In this document: piece by piece, positions 1 to 7,050 of the stretch
Layout: each line of letters starts with the position of its first letter
Position numbering within the stretch: position 1 is the first letter of the stretch
The notes under the pieces: generated by a model
Database searches by the model: none
What the model saw: the letters and a program-made list of their open reading frames with translations, nothing else
What the model was told of the DNA's origin: nothing
Origin: Novosphingobium sp. RL4
GTDB lineage: Bacteria > Pseudomonadota > Alphaproteobacteria > Sphingomonadales > Sphingomonadaceae
Direction: 5' to 3'
Assembly: GCF_035658495.1 (NCBI RefSeq)
Contig: NZ_CP141944.1
Coordinates: 1,142,001-1,206,000, forward strand
Length of the DNA: 64,000 bases
Program-made: the position numbers and the translations under genes

Positions 1-1445
1 ACGCTGCCGCTGGCGTTCGAGAGGTCGATCGCGATGTTGCGGCCGGAACCTGCCTTGGCGCCGGTGGCGGAGATGGTGCCGCTGTTCTCGACGAGGTTGA
101 GCGTGCCGCTGGCGTCGCTGATCGCGGTGGCCGAACCGTTCTCACCTGCGGCCACGGCCTTGATGGTGCCGCTGTTGCGGATCGTCGGCAGGCTGGCGCC
201 GGCGTCGATGCGGATGGCGGTCGTCTGGGCGCCGGTGGTGTTGCCGCCCGCCGCGCCGATGGTTCCGGAGTTCTGGAGGAGCGGCGTGCTGGCGCCCGCG
301 CCGAGGCGGATCGCGGTGGCATTGGCGTCCTTGGACGTCGCCACGACCGTGCCGGAGACGCCGATGCCGTTGGCGATCGTGACGTCGCCGCCGAGACCGC
401 CGATGGCAAGGCCGTTGCCGTCGATCCCCGCGTAAAGGCCGTTGCCTTCGATGCCGCCCTCGATCTGGAGGCCGTATTTGCTGGCGGTGCCCGCGACCGG
501 GCCGATCGCGATGTCGTTGGTGGCCGAGCCGATCACCATGGCCGGGGCCTTGCCGTAAGTGACGACCTTGGCCGAGCCTTCCGTGGCATCGGGGATGCCG
601 TCGGCGTCTTCGTCGGCGTTGTTGGCGTCATTGTCCTTGGGCGGCACGGCGAGCACGATGCCGCCGGTCACATTGCCTTCGACGATGACGGCCGAACCGC
701 CCTGCAGCAGGTCGTCGGCGTCGAGCTTGGAGGGATCGCTGGGCGGGGTGGGATAGCGATAGCCGGTCGAGACGATCGAGCCCTGCACGACCATGGCACC
801 GTTGATGTCGCCGCCGAAGTGCGCGCCGACAGCGTTCTTGCCCTGGGCCTGCACCGTGCCCGCGAGCCGGACGTTGCCGTCGATCTGGCCGGCCTTTACG
901 CCGACTGCGTTGTCGCCCAGCACGCTGGTCTTGCCGTCATGCGTGAAGTTGCCGGTCAGCTTGCCGCCGAGCGAGACACCGGCGGAATCGTTGCCCTCGA
1001 CGACGATCGTGCCGCTCTGGGTGATCTTGCCGGTGTGATCGCCTTCGGTGCGAATGCCGATGCGGTTGGAGCCGAGCGCGAAGGGTCCGTCGAGGTCGCC
1101 GTCCTTGTCATCGTCGGTGGGGGCGTAGGGTTCGTCGAGCGTGATGGTGCCGGTGTTGACGATGTCGCCCGTCGTGCCCGCATTGGCGACGATGCCGCGC
1201 GCGCCGTTGGAGTTGGCGATGGTGATCGCGCCGGCATTGGCGACGTTGTTGTTGCTGTCCATCGTCACCGCGGTGCCGGAGGTCAGCACGACCGAGCCGT
1301 CCTTGGTGATGTTGATCGCGTCGGCGGCGCCGTTCTTGATCGTGGAGGTGAGGAGAGGCGTGGTCTTCTTGGTGGTCACGTCCTCGGCATGAGCGGCGGT
1401 CGCCAGTGCGAGGAGCGCGGTGGAAGCAAGCAGGTAGCGAGGCAT
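1..1445 (-). CDS. Autotransporter-like surface protein, N-terminal part (runs off the left edge)
   Basis: The reading frame is open from an ATG at 1445 to the window edge, giving about 481 residues; the C-terminus is missing. Residues 1-20 form a clean Sec signal peptide ending TAAHA. The rest is rich in Gly, Asn, Thr and Ala with many short degenerate repeats of the type N-x-G-T-I/A-I (NAGAITI, NTGTITL, QSGTIVV, NSGTIKA), as in beta-helical passenger domains of type V autotransporters and filamentous adhesins. There are Asp-rich patches, for example DDDKDGDLDG, that could bind calcium. GAAGGGA lies just ahead of the ATG. The beta-barrel translocator expected at the C-terminus is outside the window, so the class rests on the repeats and signal peptide alone. 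It lies downstream of, and on the same strand as, the FecIR-TBDR set. Confidence 0.72.
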   Translation of the reverse strand, partial: MPRYLLASTALLALATAAHAEDVTTKKTTPLLTSTIKNGAADAINITKDGSVVLTSGTAVTMDSNNNVANAGAITIANSNGARGIVANAGTTGDIVNTGTITLDEPYAPTDDDKDGDLDGPFALGSNRIGIRTEGDHTGKITQSGTIVVEGNDSAGVSLGGKLTGNFTHDGKTSVLGDNAVGVKAGQIDGNVRLAGTVQAQGKNAVGAHFGGDINGAMVVQGSIVSTGYRYPTPPSDPSKLDADDLLQGGSAVIVEGNVTGGIVLAVPPKDNDANNADEDADGIPDATEGSAKVVTYGKAPAMVIGSATNDIAIGPVAGTASKYGLQIEGGIEGNGLYAGIDGNGLAIGGLGGDVTIANGIGVSGTVVATSKDANATAIRLGAGASTPLLQNSGTIGAAGGNTTGAQTTAIRIDAGASLPTIRNSGTIKAVAAGENGSATAISDASGTLNLVENSGTISATGAKAGSGRNIAIDLSNASGS

Positions 1446-1511
1446 CTTCGTCCCTTCAGGTCGATATCGAGACCTGAGACGGAGGCACTGGCCGCCAGCC
1501 TTGGAAAAAAT

Positions 1512-3947
1512 TCAAAAACGCGCGTCGAGGCCGATACGGGCGGTGCGCGGGCGCAGCGGCGTCACCTGATCACGGCCGATGCTGAAGGGCGTGCCGAGCG
1601 AGAAGCGGTTGCCGCGCACGTCGGCAAGATTGGTCACGCTGAGCGTCACGCCGTAGCTGGATGTGCCGAAGCGGATGTCGAAGCCGCTGTCGAGGTAGTT
1701 GCCCTGCGGCTCGCCCAGTTCCGGCCCGATGCCGAGGCGCGAGCGGCCGAGGTAGTTCGCCCAGCCATTGGCGGTCAGGCCCCAGTCCCCGTCCGCGAAC
1801 TCATGCGTCCAGGCGATTCCCGAATGACCGGCGAAACGGGCGATGTTCGGCACCTGCATGGCCCGCATCGCCACGGCCCGCGCAAGATCGGCCTGCGTGT
1901 AGCTGGCGGCCTGGGCGGCGGAGAGCGCGACGTACTGGAGCAGGCCGGGCGAGGGTTCGTCCACCTTGCTTTCGTTCCATGTCGCGCCCAGTTCCACGCG
2001 CAGGCCCGGTGCCAGCAGCAGGCCGCCCGACAGGCTGACGGACCAGACGCGCCCGTCGCCGATATTCGCGGTGCTCGGCAGGCCGGAATTGTCGATGAAG
2101 TCCGCCTGGATGTCGCGCCAGCGGGTGTAGGACAGGCTCATCGAAAGGTCGAAGGGGCTGCTGCCCGCGCGGCCGTGGCGCGCGCCGATCTCGAAAGTGC
2201 CGGTACGGTCGCTCTGGAAGCGCCGCACGGTGTCGCTCTCGATCGCGAAGCCGCCGGGGCGGAAGCCCTCCTGATAGCGCAGGTAGAACGAATCTTCGGG
2301 CGAGAAGCGGGCATTGAGCGCGAACGAGGGCAGGAACGTGTTCAGCGAGCGCTGCGCGGTCACCCCATTGGCGATGAGCGCCATGGCCTTGGCGGGCGAG
2401 ATATCCTCGCCGTCGCCGCTCAGCCGTGAACGGGTGAAACGCCCGCCAGCCGTGGCGGCCAGCGGACCCATGAGGTGCAGGCTCGCCTCGCCGTAGAGCG
2501 TGACTTCGTCGATGGTGTTGCCCACGCCGGTTGCGGCGGTCCGTGCGTCGAGCAGCGGCGTCTGGAAGCTGCGGTTCAGCGTGGTGCGGTTGTGTGTGTA
2601 GCTTGCGCCCAGCAGCCAGCCGAACCCGCGGCGCTCACGCTGCCAGATCCGGGTCTCGTGGACGATCATCTGCGTTTCGTTGACCTGCGAGAACAGGCGC
2701 GGCGGGCCGCCGGGCTCGCTGGCGTCGTAGCGTTCGTGGAGGTCCTGGCTGACGATCCCGGTGGTCGACCGCAGGTTCACATCGCCGATGCGGCCGGAGA
2801 CCACGAACTGGCCCAGCGTGTAGTGCGCGTTGGCGCGTTCGGCCACGCGGGCCGAGCTTTCCAGTGGCTTGCCGTCGCGGTCGGCATATTGGCTGTCGTC
2901 CGCCTCGGTGGACTGGGAGAGGCCGATCAGGTCGATCGTCCAGCCGGGCGCGAGATGCGCGCGCAGGGCCAGCTTGCCGCCGAGGATATCGGTGCGGTTG
3001 ACGTTGCTGCGGCCAAGCTCCGGCTTGTCGATATAGCCGCCGAGGCTGGCGGAATCGATGGTTGCGCGCAGGGCCACGCTTTCTCCCGCGAGCGGCAGGT
3101 TCACGGTGGCGCTGGCATCGGCTCCGGGTGCGCCGTGCTGCGTCAGCGAGCCGCCGATCATGACCGAGCCGCCGGTTTCGCCCATGACCGGGGCATTGGG
3201 CACGAGCCGGATGATGCCGCCCAGCGATCCGGCGCCGTAGAGCGTGCCCTGCGGACCCTCCAGCACTTCCACGCGGGCAAGGTCGGACAGGCGCAGGTCC
3301 GGGTCCGGCGCATTGTAGGTCAGCCGCATGTCGCCGAGGTACTGGCCGACGGTGGCCTGGGTCGGCCCGGTGAAGCTGGAATCGGCGATGCCGCGAATGA
3401 ACAGCTTGTTCCGTCCGCTGCCGAGGTGCGTGGAGGACACCGTGGCGAGCTGGCGGGTGATCTTCTCGGTCCCGCCGACGCCGCCGGCTTCCAGGGCCTT
3501 GCCGTCAAGGATGGCGAGCTGGCCCGGCACGTCCTCGATGCGCAAGTCGCGCTTGGTGGCCTGCACCACGATAGGTTCGCCGTGCGGTTCGGCAGGCGGC
3601 GCCGCCTGTGCCGGGCGGGTTGCGTCGCGGCGGGTTCGGGTGATCGCCACGGCAGGGGGCGCCGCTTCCAGCCGCCATGCGGAAGGCCCGACCGGGACGG
3701 CGCGGGCGCCGGCGGAACGGGCCAGCCGGTTCAGCGCTTCGGAAACCTCCATGCGCCCGCGCAGTGCGGGGATCGAGCGGCGGGCGATGGCGGGATCGGC
3801 GATGACGATGCTGGTGCCGGTCTGGCGGGCGAGGTCGATCGCGGCTTCGCTTGCGGTGCCGGCGCGCGTCGTCACGCTCGCCTCTCTGGCGAGGGCGGGG
3901 AGGGGCATGGCCGCAACGGCCGCCAGAAGCCAGGCCGCACCTCTCAC
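1512..3947 (-). CDS. TonB-dependent receptor with N-terminal signalling (STN) domain, FecA type
   Basis: An outer-membrane TonB-gated importer of 811 residues. The start is taken as GTG at 3947, two bases after the fecR-like stop, because it gives a signal peptide (residues 1-20, ending PLPALA); longer versions run back through fecR. Residues 25-95 form a secretin/TonB short N-terminal domain, the part that contacts a periplasmic FecR protein. A TonB-box-like EPIVVQA lies near 124-130, then the plug (about 135-245, with VEVLEGPQGTLYGAGSLGG) and a 22-strand barrel ending in an aromatic (DARF). With the adjacent FecR and ECF sigma factor this is a cell-surface signalling receptor. The ligand is unknown; a ferric chelate or other siderophore is the usual choice. 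Confidence 0.9.
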   Translation of the reverse strand: MRGAAWLLAAVAAMPLPALAREASVTTRAGTASEAAIDLARQTGTSIVIADPAIARRSIPALRGRMEVSEALNRLARSAGARAVPVGPSAWRLEAAPPAVAITRTRRDATRPAQAAPPAEPHGEPIVVQATKRDLRIEDVPGQLAILDGKALEAGGVGGTEKITRQLATVSSTHLGSGRNKLFIRGIADSSFTGPTQATVGQYLGDMRLTYNAPDPDLRLSDLARVEVLEGPQGTLYGAGSLGGIIRLVPNAPVMGETGGSVMIGGSLTQHGAPGADASATVNLPLAGESVALRATIDSASLGGYIDKPELGRSNVNRTDILGGKLALRAHLAPGWTIDLIGLSQSTEADDSQYADRDGKPLESSARVAERANAHYTLGQFVVSGRIGDVNLRSTTGIVSQDLHERYDASEPGGPPRLFSQVNETQMIVHETRIWQRERRGFGWLLGASYTHNRTTLNRSFQTPLLDARTAATGVGNTIDEVTLYGEASLHLMGPLAATAGGRFTRSRLSGDGEDISPAKAMALIANGVTAQRSLNTFLPSFALNARFSPEDSFYLRYQEGFRPGGFAIESDTVRRFQSDRTGTFEIGARHGRAGSSPFDLSMSLSYTRWRDIQADFIDNSGLPSTANIGDGRVWSVSLSGGLLLAPGLRVELGATWNESKVDEPSPGLLQYVALSAAQAASYTQADLARAVAMRAMQVPNIARFAGHSGIAWTHEFADGDWGLTANGWANYLGRSRLGIGPELGEPQGNYLDSGFDIRFGTSSYGVTLSVTNLADVRGNRFSLGTPFSIGRDQVTPLRPRTARIGLDARF

Positions 3948-3949
3948 GA

Positions 3950-4900
3950 TCAGGGGACGCCGATCATCCAGCGTTGTCCTTCGGCGCGAACCGCGACGCC
4001 GAGGAGCGGGCCGAGCGCGGCGGGATCGCTGCGCAGCGGGGCGACGAGCAGGGAGCCCGAGACTTTCCGCTCCGCGCTGCCGGGCGCGACGGCATAGGCC
4101 ACGCCGGTCGCGCGGGCGAGATCGGCGGCGACTTTGCCCAGCGGCGCCTCGTCGAACGTCACCCGGCCCTCGCGCCATTCGCCGACCTGTTCGGGTGCGA
4201 TCCTGCCGAGCGTGTAGTCTCCGGACTTGCCGTGCCGCTGGAGAACTTCGCCGGGCGAGATGCGCAGGTCCTGCGCCCTGGGATTGAACTGAACGGCGCC
4301 TTCCGACACCGCCACGCTGAGATCGCCGCCGTCATGGCGCACGTCGAACACGGTGCCGACATCGACCAGCGTGTCCTCGCCAACGGCCACGCTGAAGGGG
4401 TGGGCCTCGTCATGGCGGACGGTGAAGAGCGCCTGTCCGCTTTCGAGCCGGGCGAAGCGCGGGTCCTTGCGATCGAACTCCATGGCGGTGCCGCCGGCAA
4501 GGTCCACGCGGGTCTGCGCGTCCAGCGAGACGGTGCGGACCTGGCCGGGCGCGGTCTCGATCCGATAGAGATCGCGGCTGCCCGCCTGCCACATCCAGAG
4601 GCCCGCGACGAGCGCAAGCGAGGCGGCCATGGCGCCGCCGATCCACGGACGGGCGGAGCGGCGCGGCGCCACCGCGGGAGCGGCCAGGGCATCGTCGTTC
4701 GCCGGCCGGGCCGATGCGATCCGTTCGGCGCCCTCCGCCACTGCGGCCGAAACCCTGTCATAGGCGCGGGAATGGGCAGGATTCTCGCCAAGCCAGAGCG
4801 TGAAGCCTTCCCAGTCCTCGAATCCCGGATCGCCGGTGCGCAGCGCCCAGTCCAGCGCCGCATCGAGCGTCTCGGCTCGAATCTTGTCGTCTTCAGTCAT
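3950..4900 (-). CDS. FecR-family anti-sigma/sensor protein
   Basis: A 316-residue inner-membrane regulator. The N-terminal cytoplasmic part (1-60, with FTLWLGENPAHSRAYDRV, the DUF4880 pattern) should hold the sigma factor. One membrane helix lies at about 86-104. The periplasmic FecR domain spans about 115-215, and a C-terminal DUF4974-like segment to 316 (YTLGRIAPEQVGEWREGR onward) should meet the STN domain of the receptor. The gene sits between the ECF sigma gene (54 bases upstream) and the receptor gene (2 bases downstream), the usual fecI-fecR-receptor order, so all three are probably co-transcribed. Its role is to pass the receptor's ligand signal to the sigma factor. Confidence 0.9.
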   Translation of the reverse strand: MTEDDKIRAETLDAALDWALRTGDPGFEDWEGFTLWLGENPAHSRAYDRVSAAVAEGAERIASARPANDDALAAPAVAPRRSARPWIGGAMAASLALVAGLWMWQAGSRDLYRIETAPGQVRTVSLDAQTRVDLAGGTAMEFDRKDPRFARLESGQALFTVRHDEAHPFSVAVGEDTLVDVGTVFDVRHDGGDLSVAVSEGAVQFNPRAQDLRISPGEVLQRHGKSGDYTLGRIAPEQVGEWREGRVTFDEAPLGKVAADLARATGVAYAVAPGSAERKVSGSLLVAPLRSDPAALGPLLGVAVRAEGQRWMIGVP

Positions 4901-4954
4901 CGCGCGCTCCTTCTGCGGCGAAGACGGAGACGATCGGCGCGGGCCTTGTCGGCG

Positions 4955-5491
4955 TCAGGCCTCATCGCTGCGTTCCTTCCATTCGGTGAGGGCCCGATAG
5001 GCTACGCGCAGATCGCTTTCCACCGTGCTGAGGCTCACGCCGAGTTCTGCGGCGACCTGCTTCTGCGCCAGCCCGTCGATCCGGTGGCGACGGAAGATCG
5101 CCGAGGCCCGCGGACCGAGGCTTTCCAGCAGGGACAGCACGCGTCCGGCCTCCTGCGCCGCGGCGAGGCGGCGTTCCGCCGAAGGTTCGGGAGAGGCGCC
5201 GGCTTCGTCTGCGTTGGCATCGGTCCAGTCGCGTTCGCGGTGGCCGGATTGGCGGGCGGAGCGGAACCGGTCGATCATCAGCAGGTCGGCGGTGCGAAAC
5301 AGGTACGAAAGCGGGGCGGCCACCGGGCCGGGGGTGCTGCGCGAAATCTTCAGCCAGACTTCCTGCACCAGGTCTTCCGCCGAATCTCCCGCACCGCGGG
5401 CGCGCAGGAAGTGCAGCAGCTTGTCCCGATTCTCGAGAAAAGTCGCTTCGAGACCCGATCGGGTGGGGGAAGAGGGCGCGGACGGAGGCAT
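4955..5491 (-). CDS. ECF RNA polymerase sigma factor, FecI-like
   Basis: A 178-residue extracytoplasmic-function sigma factor. Region 2 covers about 15-80 and includes GDSAEDLVQEVWLK and a RTADLLMIDRFRS segment for -10 recognition. Region 4 covers about 118-170 with the helix-turn-helix QKQVAAELGVSLSTVESDL. Region 3 is absent, as expected for ECF factors. The start ATG at 5491 leaves a short disordered leader. It is the first gene of the fecI-fecR-receptor set and should direct polymerase to the receptor promoter and perhaps others. Confidence 0.9.
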   Translation of the reverse strand: MPPSAPSSPTRSGLEATFLENRDKLLHFLRARGAGDSAEDLVQEVWLKISRSTPGPVAAPLSYLFRTADLLMIDRFRSARQSGHRERDWTDANADEAGASPEPSAERRLAAAQEAGRVLSLLESLGPRASAIFRRHRIDGLAQKQVAAELGVSLSTVESDLRVAYRALTEWKERSDEA

Positions 5492-5580
5492 GGTGGCTTG
5501 TTCGCGGGGACAGATAGACTGTCCGCAGCCTCGGGGAAAGCCTCTGCCCTCATGCTGGATGCGAGGAGTGGCGGGTTTGC

Positions 5581-5754
5581 TCAGCGGGCGGCGTTGGCCG
5601 CGGCGCGGGACTGGATGGCACGGTCGGTGAAGAGGGCGAGAGCGGCCATGGCGCCGCCGGTCAGGCCCGCGGTTCCCATGGCGATGATGACCGGCTGGGC
5701 GGCGTCGGCGAGGCGGCTGGCACGGTCGTGGATGGGTTCGAAAAAGCGGGACAT
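5581..5754 (-). CDS. Small single-span membrane protein, unknown function
   Basis: A 57-residue protein. The ATG at 5754 follows an AGGAAAG ribosome-binding site. The first 20 residues are polar and charged (MSRFFEPIHDRASRLADAAQ), then one hydrophobic Ala/Gly-rich stretch at about 21-42 could span the membrane, and the tail is basic. Small proteins of this shape are common in sphingomonads, but no family is recognised. It ends 89 bases before the sigma gene start and lies downstream of ohr on the same strand. The coding call rests on the start signal and the hydrophobic pattern only. Confidence 0.5.
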   Translation of the reverse strand: MSRFFEPIHDRASRLADAAQPVIIAMGTAGLTGGAMAALALFTDRAIQSRAAANAAR

Positions 5755-5863
5755 GGCGGGGGACTTTCCTGGCTGCGTCTGGGCTGGCCTCTTCTTCCTC
5801 TTTTCGAGGCTTTCAGGGTATCGGGATAAGTTGGTTCGAATTGTTCCAGATTGTTGAAATGTC

Positions 5864-5890
5864 ATGCCGGGGAGACCTGCTCCCCGGCAT
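5864..5890 (-). terminator. Strong hairpin downstream of ohr
   Basis: A perfect 11-bp stem (ATGCCGGGGAG with CTCCCCGGCAT) and a 5-base loop lie 38 bases past the ohr stop. There is no T-tract, so it could be a processing or attenuating hairpin rather than a classical intrinsic terminator. Confidence 0.5.
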
Positions 5891-5927
5891 GGACAAAGGT
5901 ACTGGGACAAAGGGGACTGAGCGCCGT

Positions 5928-6356
5928 TCAGGCGACCGAGAGCGACACCGAGATATTGCCGCGAACGGCATGGCTGTAGGGGCAGATGGTGTCGGCTTCG
6001 GCGACCAGCGCTTCGGCTGCTTCGCGCTCGACACCGGGCAGCGTGACAACCAGTTCGACTGACAGGCCGAAGCCCTTGTCGCTGCGCGGACCGATGCCGA
6101 CCGTGGCGTTCACGGTGGTGTCTGCGGGCACGCGGGGGAGGTTCTTGTCCTGGCTGGCGGCGAACTTCATCGCGCCGAGGAAGCAGGCGGCGTAGCCCGA
6201 GGCGAAGAGCTGTTCCGGATTGTTGCCGAGGTCGTTGCCGCCCAGTTCCTTCGGCGTGCCGAGCGTGACTTCGAAAGCGCCGTCGTCCGTGCGGGCCTTG
6301 CCGTCGCGGCCGCCGGTTGCGGTGGCGCTGGTCTTGTAGATCGGGGTGATGGACAT
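5928..6356 (-). CDS. ohr: Organic hydroperoxide resistance protein, Ohr/OsmC family
   Basis: A 142-residue thiol peroxidase that reduces organic and fatty-acid hydroperoxides, with lipoylated proteins as reductant in characterised Ohr enzymes. The two redox cysteines are Cys58 (in GYAACFLGAM) and Cys125 (in ICPYSHA), and the N-terminal GRDGKA motif carries the conserved arginine near residue 17. Length fits the family. It is transcribed away from the MarR-family ohrR gene, and the 112 bases between them hold two copies of a likely OhrR operator. This arrangement, the cysteines and the LFASGYAAC motif separate it from plain OsmC. Confidence 0.95.
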   Translation of the reverse strand: MSITPIYKTSATATGGRDGKARTDDGAFEVTLGTPKELGGNDLGNNPEQLFASGYAACFLGAMKFAASQDKNLPRVPADTTVNATVGIGPRSDKGFGLSVELVVTLPGVEREAAEALVAEADTICPYSHAVRGNISVSLSVA

Positions 6357-6388
6357 CGGGTTCCTCCATTTACATCGTTAGTGATTAG

Positions 6389-6461
6389 ATCGTGTGCGAT
6401 ATAAATGCGTGAGTCGGGTGCCAGTGTCAAGCATTGCGATTCAATCGCGCGCGATTTATAT
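6389..6461. promoter_or_regulatory. Two OhrR-type operator copies between ohr and ohrR
   Basis: Two similar sites lie in the same orientation: ATCGTGTGCGATATAAAT from 6389 and ATCGCGCGCGATTTATAT from 6444, sharing ATCGyGyGCGATwTAwAT. The second contains a perfect 14-bp palindrome at 6443-6456. They sit between divergent ohr and ohrR starts, the expected place for a repressor that controls both genes. That OhrR binds here is inferred from position and symmetry. Confidence 0.7.
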
Positions 6462-6468
6462 TGAGGCC

Positions 6469-6927
6469 ATGGACCAGACACCCTCATCGCCGCCGGAAGA
6501 CGCTCTCGACCCCTTCGAGGATTTCCTGTGCTTTTCGGTCTATTCCACCGGGCTCGCCTTCAACCGGATCTACAAGCCGCTGCTGGACCGGCTGGGCCTG
6601 ACCTACCTGCAATATCTCGCCATTCTCGGTCTTGCCCGGAAGGACGGGCAGACGGTGAGCGAACTGGGCGAGAAGCTGTTTCTCGAATCGAACACGCTGA
6701 CCCCGCTGCTGAAGCGACTCGAGGCGGCAGGGCTGGTGGAACGGCGGCGTTCGACCGAGGACGAGCGCGTCGTGCGGATCACCCTGACCGACAAGGGCCG
6801 CGCCACTGCGGCGGAGGCGCGCTGCGTGCCGGCCGAACTGGTGGAGGCGACCGGGGTTTCGATAGACCGTATCGCCGATCTCAATCGCGAACTGAAAGCG
6901 CTGCGCACCCAGTTACGGGGCGGTTGA
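6469..6927 (+). CDS. ohrR: MarR-family organic-peroxide sensor OhrR
   Basis: A 152-residue winged-helix repressor. The ATG at 6469 is chosen because it starts the conserved OhrR N-terminus; an upstream in-frame start would run through the operators. Cys21 in DFLCFSVYS matches the reactive sensing cysteine of OhrR. A second cysteine, Cys119, suggests the 2-Cys (Xanthomonas-type) mechanism, in which oxidation gives an intersubunit disulfide and release from DNA. The DNA-binding wing is RRRSTEDERVVRITLT (about 92-107). It should repress ohr and itself. Confidence 0.92.
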   Translation: MDQTPSSPPEDALDPFEDFLCFSVYSTGLAFNRIYKPLLDRLGLTYLQYLAILGLARKDGQTVSELGEKLFLESNTLTPLLKRLEAAGLVERRRSTEDERVVRITLTDKGRATAAEARCVPAELVEATGVSIDRIADLNRELKALRTQLRGG

Positions 6928-6978
6928 GCGCGCAGCGCATGGGCTGATGCAGGAAGAGCAAGCATAGCCCTGAAATGA

Positions 6979-6999
6979 TATTGAGAATCGCTTGCAATA
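6979..6999 (+). promoter_or_regulatory. Fur-box-like dyad upstream of a TBDR
   Basis: TATTGAGAATCGCTTGCAATA has perfect outer arms (TATTG/CAATA) and the 7-1-7 form TGAGAAT-C-GCTTGCA, close to a Fur site. It lies 52 bases ahead of the receptor start, which suggests iron repression. The match was judged by eye. Confidence 0.6.
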
Positions 7000-7050
7000 A
7001 CGCAGGCGTCTGGTTAGAGGCCGCCCCCAACGAACAACAGGGGTCGCTCA

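Noticed and set aside
819..2429. A 536-codon plus-strand frame
   Set aside because: It crosses from the autotransporter into the TBDR on the other strand and has no protein-like pattern.
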